A stretch of DNA of 6,906 nt from Candidatus Rokuibacteriota bacterium (GTDB lineage: Bacteria; Methylomirabilota; Methylomirabilia; Rokubacteriales; JACPHL01). Under the pieces are notes generated by a model that did not search any database, had not been told where the DNA came from, and worked only from the letters and a program-made list of their open reading frames with translations. Location of the stretch: positions 1 through 6,906 of the forward strand of contig JACPHL010000141.1 of NCBI GenBank assembly GCA_016188625.1. The letters run 5' to 3'. Below, in pieces: positions 1 to 6,563 of the stretch. Position 1 is the stretch's first letter, and each line of letters begins with the position of its first letter. The position numbers were made by a program, and so were the translations under genes.

Positions 1-76
1 CGGACTAGCCCCCGGGTCCCTCCTCGCCCCGCACTTCCTGCCTCCGGGGGCCCGGCTCCTCCCGAGGCCGGCGAGG

Positions 77-105
77 TTGCCGGGTCCGGCCGAGGATGGT
101 ACACT
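77..105 (+). promoter_or_regulatory. Sigma70-type promoter for the U32-family gene
   Basis: A -35 box TTGCCG (77-82) and a -10 box TACACT (100-105) are separated by exactly 17 nt, which predicts a start of transcription near 112 and a leader of about 97 nt. Nearly the same sequence, including the spacer core CCGGCCGAGG, recurs immediately before selC (1347-1376), which strongly suggests that both copies are real promoters. The boxes and the repeat are seen in the sequence; promoter activity is inferred. Confidence 0.7.
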
Positions 106-111
106 CCAAAC

Positions 112-208
112 GTTTCGCGCCCTGACGGGCCTCGCGGCTGGTGTCCGCGAGGATGCGACGACGCGGCGCGTTGGGGCCGACCCTACACGCCACCCGAAGG
201 AGGCATCG
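112..208 (+). promoter_or_regulatory. Structured 5' leader of the U32-family gene
   Basis: The predicted leader can fold into consecutive hairpins. There is a short GCCC/GGGC stem (119-122 with 127-130), a perfect 8-bp stem CCTCGCGG/CCGCGAGG (130-137 with 145-152, 7-nt loop), and an imperfect stem between about 165-175 and 181-191. They are followed by an unpaired Shine-Dalgarno GAAGGAGG (196-203). The first two stems share base 130, so they compete slightly. I do not recognise a known riboswitch class. Some of this folding is expected by chance at such high GC, so a regulatory role is only possible. Confidence 0.3.
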
Positions 209-1297
209 ATGACGGAGTTACTGTCGCCCGGCGGGACCATGGAGATGGTACGGGAGGCCCTCGGGGCCGGGGCCGATTCGGTCTACGTGGGGCCCCTGGG
301 GTGGAGTCGGCGGGAGGCCGCCTACGAGCTCCCCCACCATCAGATCCTCGAGGTCATCCAGATGGCCCACGACCGGGGGGCCAGGCTCCGTGTCGCGCTG
401 AACGCCGACATCGAGGAGGCCGACCACGCCGAGATGATGCGGAAGGTCGAGGCCTACGCCTGCCGGGGGGTGGACGGCTTCATCGTAAAGACGCCGAAGG
501 CCATGCGGGCGATCCACGCCCGCTTCCCCGAGATCACCATCCACGCCAGCGTGGGGTGTAACGTCCGGGACCGGTCGGCCATGGAGCGGATCAGGGAGGC
601 CGGGGCGACGCAGTTCGTGGCCTCCACCGCCCTCTCCACCTACGACCGGATCGCCGCCCTCAAGCGCACCGCCGACGAGGTCGGCCTGGGCGTGGAGCTC
701 CTGATCCACTCGAACCGCTGCGTCACCGGGGTCGGCGGCTGCCGGCTCTACGACTACTTCGCCCCCTACTTCGAGGAGCAGGTCGTCCACGACTCGGACG
801 GCGCCACCCGGACCAAGCTGATCGGGAACCCCGACAAGGGCGGGGTCTGCTATCGCCCCTGCCTGGGGACGCACATCCCCCAGATCGCCGAGCGGTTCCC
901 CGCCAAGGTGTTGACCTACCTGGAGAAGTCCAACAACGAGATCTACGCCCTCCTCGAGGACGTCCCCCGCTACATCGCCCTGGGGGTCACCACGCTGAAG
1001 ATCCAGGGGCGGGAGTACCCCACCCCGCTGATCGCCGAGCTGACGAAGATCTACCGGCGGCTCATCGACCAGACCAGGGCCGGGCTGGCCGACGTCGTCT
1101 CGGCCCGGGCCGCCCTCGATCCCGTCCTGGCGGAGCGCGACCGGTGCCGGACCGCCAAGACCCGCCAGCTCCACGAGCGGCTGATGGCCAAGGTGTCCGA
1201 GGAGTTGCACCGGCAGCTGGTGGCCCGCATGGCGGCCACCGACTGGGACCCGAACGCCGAGGAGTCGCGGCTCCGGCGGGCCGAGCCCACGGCCTGA
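209..1297 (+). CDS. U32-family (UbiU/YegQ-like) putative Fe-S protein
   Basis: This 362-aa protein has the layout of the U32 'peptidase' family. The N-terminus, TELLSPGGTMEMVREAL then AGADSVYVG, matches the family opening ELLAPAG...AGADAVYLG. It continues with a TIM-barrel-like pattern that includes LRVALNADIEEA (residues 60-71), DGFIVKTPKA (89-98) and IHASVGCNV (111-119). Four cysteines, C171, C178 (a CX6C pair after LLIHSNR), C214 and C218, are placed like the [4Fe-4S] ligands of UbiU/UbiV-type members. Studied U32 proteins mostly act in RNA or quinone hydroxylation (RlhA, TrhP, UbiUV) rather than as proteases, so the peptidase label is probably misleading. The substrate cannot be told from this sequence. 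The ATG at 209 is chosen because GAAGGAGG lies 5 nt upstream; an in-frame TTG at 77 lies inside the promoter and would add 44 non-family residues. The charged tail (about 310-362) is less typical. Its neighbour downstream is selC under a twin promoter. Confidence 0.85.
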   Translation: MTELLSPGGTMEMVREALGAGADSVYVGPLGWSRREAAYELPHHQILEVIQMAHDRGARLRVALNADIEEADHAEMMRKVEAYACRGVDGFIVKTPKAMRAIHARFPEITIHASVGCNVRDRSAMERIREAGATQFVASTALSTYDRIAALKRTADEVGLGVELLIHSNRCVTGVGGCRLYDYFAPYFEEQVVHDSDGATRTKLIGNPDKGGVCYRPCLGTHIPQIAERFPAKVLTYLEKSNNEIYALLEDVPRYIALGVTTLKIQGREYPTPLIAELTKIYRRLIDQTRAGLADVVSARAALDPVLAERDRCRTAKTRQLHERLMAKVSEELHRQLVARMAATDWDPNAEESRLRRAEPTA

Positions 1298-1346
1298 CGC
1301 GCTCCGCCCGGCGCCTTCGCCGCAGGGTCCGTGAGCGGGGCGTCGG

Positions 1347-1376
1347 TTGCCGGGCCCGGCCGAGGTGCGGTACACT
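1347..1376 (+). promoter_or_regulatory. Promoter of selC, near-copy of the U32 gene promoter
   Basis: TTGCCG (1347-1352) and TACACT (1371-1376) are separated by 18 nt, giving a predicted start near 1383, about 18 nt before the mature tRNA 5' end. The sequence from GGTTGCCGGG through CCGGCCGAGG to GGTACACTCCAA matches the copy at 75-109 except for a C/T change and a short difference, including one extra base, just before the -10 box. Placement directly in front of a tRNA gene supports the call. Confidence 0.75.
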
Positions 1377-1400
1377 CCAATTGCGCGATTCTCCGGGCGG

Positions 1401-1498
1401 GGAAGCGCATAGGATCCCGGTGGACCTCCCGGACTTCAAATCCGGTGTCCGGCTCTAGACAAGCTGGAGGTGGGTTCGACTCCCACGCGCTTCCGCCA
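1401..1498 (+). tRNA. selC: tRNA-Sec (UCA anticodon), selC
   Basis: This is the selenocysteine tRNA, which is charged with serine, converted by SelA and delivered by SelB to UGA codons. It folds with the bacterial tRNA-Sec hallmarks. The acceptor stem has 8 bp (GGAAGCGC 1401-1408 with GCGCTTCC 1487-1494) and stacks on a 5-bp T stem (1470-1474 with 1482-1486, loop TTCGACT). The anticodon stem is CCGGA/TCCGG with loop CTTCAAA, so the anticodon TCA is 1436-1438. The long variable arm is a 7-bp stem (1448-1454 with 1462-1468, one G-U pair) with loop CTAGACA. The D arm is a long 6-bp stem with the 4-nt loop CGGT (1418-1421), as in E. coli selC, but carries one extra bulged A (1414). The discriminator is G1495 and CCA is encoded (1496-1498). 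At 98 nt it is at the long end for tRNAs, as expected. Confidence 0.97.
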
Positions 1499-1533
1499 TC
1501 CCCCCGTCCGGAGGCGAGGACGCCCTGCCTGCC

Positions 1534-1563
1534 TTGACGGGGCCGCGCCGGGCCTGCTAGGCT
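1534..1563 (+). promoter_or_regulatory. Promoter for the DUF3105-selAB gene cluster
   Basis: TTGACG (1534-1539), an 18-nt spacer and TAGGCT (1558-1563) lie 36 nt after the tRNA and about 75 nt before the first gene of the cluster. I see no equally good promoter further down the run, so this is the best candidate to drive everything through selB. No clear intrinsic terminator separates it from selC, so readthrough from the selC promoter may contribute too. Confidence 0.5.
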
Positions 1564-1638
1564 CGGTGAGCGCCCGCGGCGTCGCGGCCGCGCGGCGGGT
1601 TCGGCGACAGGGGCGTGCGGGCCGAACCGAGGCGCGAG

Positions 1639-2176
1639 GTGACCAAGGCGAGGGGGAAGCCCAAGGGGTTCAAGAAGGGGTCGGCCGCGGCTGGTCCCCG
1701 ACGGATGAGCCGTCGGACCCGGCGTCAGGTCACCTGGGCGCTGGCGGTCGTCGTGATCCTCCTCCTGGCGGGCGGCGGCTGGATGTGGGCGCGCACGGGG
1801 GAAGGGCGGCCCGGGGAGTTCGTCCCGAGCCTCGGCAACGACCACGTCGCGACCCCCGAGACCCCGCACATCCCCTACAACTCGGACCCGCCGACCTCCG
1901 GCCCCCACGTCGGCTGGCTCGCCCCCTGGGGGGTCCACACCCAGCCGATCCCCAAGGAGCTCCAGGTCCACAACCTGGAGGACGGGGGGGTCCTCGTCCA
2001 GTACAACTGCGACGACTGCCCGGAGCTGGTCGCGAAGCTCCAGGCCATCGTGGAGCGCTACAGAGACCACGTCATCCTCCTGGACGCGGATCGACGCCTT
2101 CGACGAGTTCGACGAGCGGCGGATCGCGCGCTTCATCGACGCCTATCGCGGCATCGACCACCACGTGCGCTACTGA
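1639..2176 (+). pseudogene. DUF3105 membrane-anchored protein, broken by deletion and frameshift
   Basis: DUF3105 proteins are uncharacterised, usually with one N-terminal membrane anchor and an exported domain. The N-terminus is basic, followed by a membrane segment at residues 31-51 (TWALAVVVILLLAGGG...). The family core follows: PYNSDPPTSGPH from residue 79, a segment with HTQPIPKELQVHNLEDGG, and YNCDDCPEL with C124 and C127. After HVIL (about 2079) the family normally has a stretch like APYPG...RIALTA before W(T/G)RID. Here it is missing, and WTRIDAFDEFDERR through AYRGIDHH resumes at 2081 in the +2 frame, ending at TGA 2174-2176. From memory of the family, about 14 codons are lost as roughly 41 nt, a non-multiple of three. 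The GTG start at 1639 has CGAGG 6 nt upstream; GTG 1615 and ATG 1705 are alternatives. In the original frame there is no stop, so translation would run into the lipoprotein. This could be a true mutation or an assembly error. Confidence 0.8.
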
Positions 2177-2649
2177 TGCGACGGCTCGGCCTCCTCCTCG
2201 CCCTCTCGGTCGCCCTGGTCGCCTGCGGGCGCCCCTACATCGCCCCCATCCTGCCGGGCGCGCACCGGGAGCGGGTCGAGGCCGGCTACGACGCCGTATG
2301 GACGGCCCTGATCCGGGCTCTCGCCTATGAGAACGTCCCCCTGAAGGCGGTCGCGCGGGACTCCGGGGTGATCGCCTCGGACTCCTTCCCCACCATCATC
2401 GGGCTCTACGCCGACTGCGGCCGCTACGGGGACCGATCGGTCGAGGGGCAGGCCCAGGTCACCTTCACCATCTTCATCCAGGCCGACGGCCCCTCGGCGA
2501 CCACCGTCCAGGTCAACACCAAGATGCTGACGGAGCGCTACCGTCGGGGATCGGGGAAGGTGCGCCCCGGCCCGCCGGTCCCGTGCGCCTCGACCGGCCG
2601 GTGGGAGGCCAACCTCCTCGACACCGTCCGCCAGTTCCTGCCGCGGTGA
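2176..2649 (+). CDS. Small outer-membrane-type lipoprotein, BamC-like fold possible
   Basis: This predicted 157-aa lipoprotein begins with a basic start and a hydrophobic stretch (MRRLGLLLALSVALVAC) ending in the lipobox L14-V15-A16-C17, so it should be processed by signal peptidase II and lipidated on C17. The mature part, with AGYDAVWTALIRAL followed by VARDSGVIASDSF and alternating strands (QVTFTIFIQ, TTVQVNTKM), resembles the helix-grip domain of BamC/NlpB-like lipoproteins; this is a resemblance in pattern only. Residue S18 is replaced by G18, so there is no Asp+2 inner-membrane retention signal of the E. coli type. Its ATG overlaps the natural DUF3105 stop as TGATG and has no evident Shine-Dalgarno, which suggests translational coupling. 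Because of the upstream frameshift the reading frame is now continuous with the DUF3105 start, so a 336-aa fusion is possible. Confidence 0.7.
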   Translation: MRRLGLLLALSVALVACGRPYIAPILPGAHRERVEAGYDAVWTALIRALAYENVPLKAVARDSGVIASDSFPTIIGLYADCGRYGDRSVEGQAQVTFTIFIQADGPSATTVQVNTKMLTERYRRGSGKVRPGPPVPCASTGRWEANLLDTVRQFLPR

Positions 2650-2657
2650 GGCCGGGG

Positions 2658-2957
2658 ATGGATCGCTGGGAGGAGCTTCGCGCGCGCGTGGCCCGGCTGG
2701 TCGCCTGCCGGGAGGCCCGGCTCGAGGAGGCGGCCCTGGCGTGGACCGAATTCCTCCGCCGGCAGGGGTGGAGTCGGGCGGACGTCGATCTCCTCTGGGA
2801 GGGCCTGACCGAGGAGCTCCTCCGTCGGCTTCACCGCCAGCGACCGGCCAACCCCGAGCTCCGCCGGCAGGTCCTGGCGGTGATGGCCGCGGTCCGGACG
2901 CGCGTCTGGGCGGGGCTCGAAGGGTCGGAGGACCGGGAGTGGCGGAGCGGGAGCTGA
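2658..2957 (+). CDS. Hypothetical 99-aa helical protein upstream of selA
   Basis: I do not recognise this protein. It reads [14 protein letters not shown]... and is rich in Arg, Glu, Leu and Ala throughout, with two tryptophan-containing segments ([18 protein letters not shown]), and is most likely all alpha-helical and cytosolic. It has no signal peptide and a single cysteine (C17). The ATG at 2658 is supported by GAGG 6 nt upstream, which itself overlaps the lipoprotein stop. It starts 8 nt after the lipoprotein and its last 19 nt overlap selA, so it looks co-translated with selA. A regulatory or accessory role in Sec synthesis is conceivable only from position. Its amino-acid composition and tight spacing argue for a real gene. 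Confidence 0.6.
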   Translation: MDRWEELRARVARLVACREARLEEAALAWTEFLRRQGWSRADVDLLWEGLTEELLRRLHRQRPANPELRRQVLAVMAAVRTRVWAGLEGSEDREWRSGS

Positions 2958-4360
2958 GGGCGCGCCGCCAGGCCAGCCTCCGCGGGCTCCCCTCGGTGGA
3001 CGAGCTGCTCCGGGCCCTGGACGGGGCGCGGGACCTCCCCCGGCCGCGCGTCGTGGAGGCCGTCCGGGGGGTGCTGGCCGACTGCCGCCGCCGCATCCTG
3101 GCCGCGACCTCGGCGGAGGACCTGGCGGCCCTGACGCTCTCGGCGGAGGTCCTCCTCGGGGAGATCCACGCGCGGATCCAGGCGGCCCGCGGCTTCCACC
3201 TCGACCGGGTCATCAACGCCACCGGCGTCGTCCTCCACACCAACCTCGGGCGGGCCTGCCTGGCCCCGGAGGCCCTCGAGCGCCTCGCCCTGGTCGGCGG
3301 CCGCTACTCCAACCTGGAGCTCGACCTCGCCACCAAGGAGCGCGGCTCGCGCTACGTCCACGTGGACGCCCTCCTGGTCCGCCTCACCGGCGCCGAGGCC
3401 TCCCTGGTGGTCAACAACAACGCCGCCGCCGTCCTCCTGGCCCTGGAGAGCCTGGCCCGGGGGCGCGAGGTCGTCGTCTCCCGGGGCGAGCTGATCGAGA
3501 TCGGCGGCGCCTTCCGGATCCCGGAGATCCTGGCCCGCTCCGGGGCCAGGCTCCGGGAGGTCGGGACGACCAACCGGACCCACCTCCGGGACTATGCCGA
3601 GGCGATCGGCCCGGAGACCGCCCTCCTCCTCAAGGTCCACCCCTCCAACTACCGGGTCCTGGGGTTCACCGCGACCCCCGCGACCCGGGAGCTGGTGGAG
3701 CTCGGGCGGGAGCGCGGCCTCCCGGTCATGGAGGATCTCGGCTCGGGCTCGCTCCTCGACCTCCGACCCTTCGGGCTCCCCCACGAGCCCACGGTCCAGG
3801 AGACCGTCGCGGCCGGGGTGGACCTGATCACCTTCTCCGGGGACAAGCTCCTCGGCGGGCCGCAGGCCGGCCTCATGGTCGGCCGGCGGGAGCTCGTCGA
3901 GCGCCTGCGCCGGAACCCGCTGAACCGGGCCCTCCGGATCGACAAGCTCACCCTGGCGGCGCTGGAGGCGACCCTCCGGCTCTACGAGGAGCCGGAGCGG
4001 GCGCGGCAGCGGATCCCCACCCTCCGGATGCTGACCGAGCCCGAGGCCGAGGTCCGCCGCCGGGCCCGGCGCGTCCTCCGCCGGGTCCCGCCCGCGACGC
4101 GCGCCGCCCTCGGCCTCGGCCTGGTCCGCGACCGCTCCCAGGTCGGCGGCGGGGCGCTGCCGCTCGTCGAGCTGCCGACCGCCGCGCTCGCCCTGGGGAC
4201 CGCCGCCCACCCCGCCCAGGAGCTGGACGCCCGGCTCCGGGCCCAGCGTCCCCCCGTCATCGGGCGGATCGCGGCCGACCGCCTGCTCCTGGACTGCCGC
4301 ACGGTCGCCGCCGACGAGGTCGAGCTGCTGGCCGACGCCCTCCGCCGCCTGGGGGGGTGA
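2939..4360 (+). CDS. selA: L-seryl-tRNA(Sec) selenium transferase, SelA
   Basis: SelA is a cytosolic PLP-dependent enzyme that converts Ser-tRNA-Sec to Sec-tRNA-Sec using selenophosphate; characterised bacterial enzymes form a large ring. The 473-aa length fits the family (463 in E. coli). The N-terminal helical tRNA-binding part includes [14 protein letters not shown]. The catalytic part has [35 protein letters not shown], the [11 protein letters not shown] loop (N159-N161), [35 protein letters not shown], and the PLP lysine K303 in [14 protein letters not shown] (E. coli K295). The C-terminal domain ends with [15 protein letters not shown]. All key motifs are present, so it should be active. 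The GTG at 2939 is chosen because GGAGG lies 7 nt upstream; an upstream in-frame extension to 2741 is a proline-rich shadow of the 99-aa gene. It overlaps that gene by 19 nt and is followed by selB after 4 nt. Confidence 0.97.
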   Translation: MAERELRARRQASLRGLPSVDELLRALDGARDLPRPRVVEAVRGVLADCRRRILAATSAEDLAALTLSAEVLLGEIHARIQAARGFHLDRVINATGVVLHTNLGRACLAPEALERLALVGGRYSNLELDLATKERGSRYVHVDALLVRLTGAEASLVVNNNAAAVLLALESLARGREVVVSRGELIEIGGAFRIPEILARSGARLREVGTTNRTHLRDYAEAIGPETALLLKVHPSNYRVLGFTATPATRELVELGRERGLPVMEDLGSGSLLDLRPFGLPHEPTVQETVAAGVDLITFSGDKLLGGPQAGLMVGRRELVERLRRNPLNRALRIDKLTLAALEATLRLYEEPERARQRIPTLRMLTEPEAEVRRRARRVLRRVPPATRAALGLGLVRDRSQVGGGALPLVELPTAALALGTAAHPAQELDARLRAQRPPVIGRIAADRLLLDCRTVAADEVELLADALRRLGG

Positions 4361-4364
4361 GCCG

Positions 4365-6278
4365 GTGCGGCACGTCGTCGTCGGGACCGCCGGGCACATC
4401 GACCACGGCAAGACGGCCCTGGTGAAGGCCCTCACCGGGATCGACACCGACCGCCTCAAGGAGGAGAAGGAGCGGGGGATCACCATCGATCTCGGCTTCG
4501 CCCACCTGGAGCTCGAGCCGGGGCTGACCGTGGGGATCGTGGACGTCCCCGGCCACGAGCGCTTCATCAAGAACATGCTGGCCGGGGTGGGCGGGATCGA
4601 CCTCGTCATGCTCATCGTCGCCGCCGACGAGGGGGTCATGCCCCAGACCCGGGAGCACCTGGCGATCTGCCAGCTCCTCCGGGTCAGGGACGGCCTGGTC
4701 GCCCTGACCAAGACCGACCTGGTGGAGGCCGACTGGCTCGAGCTGGTCCAGGAGGACGTGGCGACCTTCCTCCGCGGGAGCTTCCTCGAGGGACGGCCGA
4801 TCGTCCCGGTCTCGGCCAAGACCGGCGAGGGGGTCGAGACCTTGCGGGCCCACCTGACCGAGCTGGCCCGGGCGGCGCCGCCGAAGGCCACCGACGCGAC
4901 CTTCCGGCTCCCCATCGACCGGGTCTTCACCATCAGGGGGTTCGGGACCGTGGTCACCGGGACCGTCACCGCCGGGCGGATCGGGCTGGAGGAGCGGGTC
5001 GAGGTCTACCCCAAAGGGGTCGAGGCCCGGGTGCGGGGACTCCAGACCCACGGCCGGCCGGTCACCGAGGCGATCGCCGGTCAGCGGACCGCGGTGAATC
5101 TCCAGGGGGTGGAGCGCGCGGCGCTGGAGCGAGGGGACGTCCTGTCGGTCCCCGGCCTGCTCCGGCCCACCTACATGGTGGACGCGAGTCTCGAGCTGCT
5201 CCGCGAGGCTCCCCGGCCGCTCCGGCACCGGGAGCGGGTCCGCTTCCACATCGGGACCAGCGAGGTCATGGCCCGGGTCGTCCTGCTCCAGGGCGAGGCG
5301 CTCGAGCCGGGCGAGCGCGGGTACGTCCAGCTCCGCCTGGAGGCCCCCGTGGTCGCCCTGCCGCGCGACCGCTACGTCGTCAGGAGCTATTCGCCGATGG
5401 TGACCATCGGGGGCGGCGAGCTCCTGGACATCGCCCCCCTCAAGGCGCGTCGGTCGGCCGCGGTCGCCGGCCGCCTCAGGATCCTGGAGCACGGCTCGCC
5501 CGAGGACGTCCTCGAGGAGCAGCTCCGGCGCGTCGGCCCGCGCGGGGCCCGGGTCGGCGACCTGGCGGCCCGGACCTGCTTCGGCGCCGAGCGCCTCCGC
5601 GCCCTCCTGGCCCGGCTCGTGGAGGGGGGGCGGGCCCTGGCGGTGGATCGGGAGAGCTACCTCCACGCCGAGGTCGCGGCCGGGCTCCGCCGCAAGGCCC
5701 TCGAGGTGTTGGGCACCTTCCACGCTCAGCACCCCCTGAAGCCGGGGATGTCCAAGGAGGAGCTCCGCATGCGGCTCGGCGAGGTGGAGGAGCGGAGCTT
5801 CCTCCACCTCCTGGGCAGGCTCGAAGCCGAGGGCGCGGTCGCCGGCGAGAAGGACAAGGTGCGCCTGGCCTCCCACCAGGTCCGGCTCGATCTCCGGCAG
5901 CAGGCGGTCATCGAGCGCCTCGAGGCCGAGTTCCGGACCGCCGGCGTCTCCCCGCCGAGCGCCGAGGAGGCCTTCGCCAAGGTGGGGCCTGGGCGCCCCG
6001 AGGACCACGAGCTCCTCCAGGTGCTCCTCGACGAGCGGCGGCTGATCCGGATCAAGGAGGGGCTCCTCTTCCACGTCGAGTCGCTCCAGGCCGCCGAGGC
6101 CCGCCTGGTGGCCCACCTCCGGGCGCGGAAGGAGATCACCCCGGGGGAGTTCAAGGACCTCCTCGGGATCACCCGGAAGTACGCCATCCCGCTCATGGAG
6201 TACTTCGACGCCCAGCGGCTGACGGTCAGGGTCGGGGACAAACGGGTCCTCCGCGCCGATCCGGCGGCTCGCACCTAG
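4365..6278 (+). CDS. selB: Selenocysteine-specific elongation factor SelB
   Basis: SelB is a GTPase that binds Sec-tRNA-Sec and, through its C-terminal winged helices, the SECIS hairpin after an in-frame UGA. At 637 aa it matches bacterial SelB (about 610-640). The G domain is intact: GHIDHGKT (residues 10-17), the switch I segment [11 protein letters not shown] (35-45), DVPGH (60-64), TKTD (115-118) and SAKTGEG (150-156). Domains II and III follow, with [22 protein letters not shown] and the closing [14 protein letters not shown] near residues 342-355. About residues 370-637 form the winged-helix region, ending with the diagnostic [26 protein letters not shown] (about 590-615). The GTG start lies 4 nt after the selA stop; the only ribosome-binding signal is the G-run around 4351-4360, so translation is probably coupled to selA. 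The stop is TAG. Confidence 0.98.
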   Translation: MRHVVVGTAGHIDHGKTALVKALTGIDTDRLKEEKERGITIDLGFAHLELEPGLTVGIVDVPGHERFIKNMLAGVGGIDLVMLIVAADEGVMPQTREHLAICQLLRVRDGLVALTKTDLVEADWLELVQEDVATFLRGSFLEGRPIVPVSAKTGEGVETLRAHLTELARAAPPKATDATFRLPIDRVFTIRGFGTVVTGTVTAGRIGLEERVEVYPKGVEARVRGLQTHGRPVTEAIAGQRTAVNLQGVERAALERGDVLSVPGLLRPTYMVDASLELLREAPRPLRHRERVRFHIGTSEVMARVVLLQGEALEPGERGYVQLRLEAPVVALPRDRYVVRSYSPMVTIGGGELLDIAPLKARRSAAVAGRLRILEHGSPEDVLEEQLRRVGPRGARVGDLAARTCFGAERLRALLARLVEGGRALAVDRESYLHAEVAAGLRRKALEVLGTFHAQHPLKPGMSKEELRMRLGEVEERSFLHLLGRLEAEGAVAGEKDKVRLASHQVRLDLRQQAVIERLEAEFRTAGVSPPSAEEAFAKVGPGRPEDHELLQVLLDERRLIRIKEGLLFHVESLQAAEARLVAHLRARKEITPGEFKDLLGITRKYAIPLMEYFDAQRLTVRVGDKRVLRADPAART

Positions 6279-6327
6279 GGCTCGCGCGCGCTCGACGCTC
6301 GGCTCGCAGATGGGGGGTCCGCTCCGA

Positions 6328-6480
6328 GCGCGGGCTTGGCCCGCGCAACTTCGGGGGGAGGGAGGCCCGATGCGTTCGCCGGAGGGCGAACGCCCCGGCT
6401 TTGCCGGGAGGGCCGTCGGATCGGGGTCCCCGCCGGGCCGAAGGGCCCGGTGGGGTGATCGGTTGGGGGGCTCGCCCCCC
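6328..6480. repeat. String of five tight GC-rich hairpins between selB and tatA
   Basis: Five separate stems with loops of 3-4 nt sit one after another. They are GCGCGGGC/GCCCGCGC (6328-6346, 8 bp, loop TTG); GCGTTCGCC/GGCGAACGC (6372-6393, 9 bp, loop GGAG); CCCGGC/GCCGGG (6394-6408, 6 bp, loop TTT); a 12-bp stem with one G-T pair (6428-6455, loop GAAG); and GGGGGG/CCCCCC (6465-6480, loop CTCG). A further CGCTCGG/CCGAGCG pair (6296-6302 with 6324-6330) overlaps the first stem. None is followed by a T-run, so they are not classical intrinsic terminators. They may stabilise the 3' end of the selB mRNA, stop transcription by another route, or be extragenic palindromic repeats. No coding sequence is seen in 6279-6563. 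Confidence 0.7.
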
Positions 6481-6498
6481 TCCGAGTTAAATCCCGGG

Positions 6499-6527
6499 TT
6501 GACACCGCCCGGAAGGGGGAGTATCGT
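6499..6527 (+). promoter_or_regulatory. Consensus-like sigma70 promoter for tatA
   Basis: A perfect -35 box TTGACA (6499-6504) is followed after 17 nt by TATCGT (6522-6527), with the tatA ATG 36 nt further on. It sits just after the last hairpin, in a locally less GC-rich patch (GAGTTAAATC). Box quality, spacing and position make this the best promoter in the window. Confidence 0.75.
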
Positions 6528-6563
6528 AAAGGCCGATCCCACGCGGGAAAGGGGGGAGGGCGG

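Noticed and set aside
77-208. Start of the U32 protein at TTG 77
   Set aside because: It would begin within the -35 box and add residues unlike the family, while ATG 209 has a strong ribosome-binding site.
1499-1530. Intrinsic terminator after selC
   Set aside because: Only weak alternative stems (GTCC/GGAC, GGCG/CGCC) without a T-run are present.
2071-2090. Programmed ribosomal frameshift in DUF3105
   Set aside because: There is no slippery heptamer, and a block of family residues is missing, which a frameshift alone would not explain.
2174-2176. UGA at the DUF3105 end read as selenocysteine
   Set aside because: It falls exactly at the family's normal C-terminus (GIDHH...) and overlaps the next start; no SECIS-like hairpin was seen just after it.
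1470-2330. Forward open frame overlapping selC and the DUF3105 gene
   Set aside because: It begins inside the tRNA and its product is low-complexity; the DUF3105 frame carries clear family motifs instead.
2741-2938. N-terminal extension of SelA by 66 residues
   Set aside because: The extension is proline/glycine-rich, unlike any SelA N-terminus, and is the shadow of the 99-aa gene; GTG 2939 has a good Shine-Dalgarno and gives the family length.
2831-4969. Long minus-strand open frame of 712 codons opposite selA and selB
   Set aside because: It lies opposite well-identified genes, its product is a low-complexity run rich in Gly, Pro, Asp, Arg and Val, and such antisense frames are expected when codon third positions are nearly all G/C.
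6328-6480. CRISPR array in the selB-tatA gap
   Set aside because: The hairpins differ in sequence and there are no direct repeats with regular spacers.
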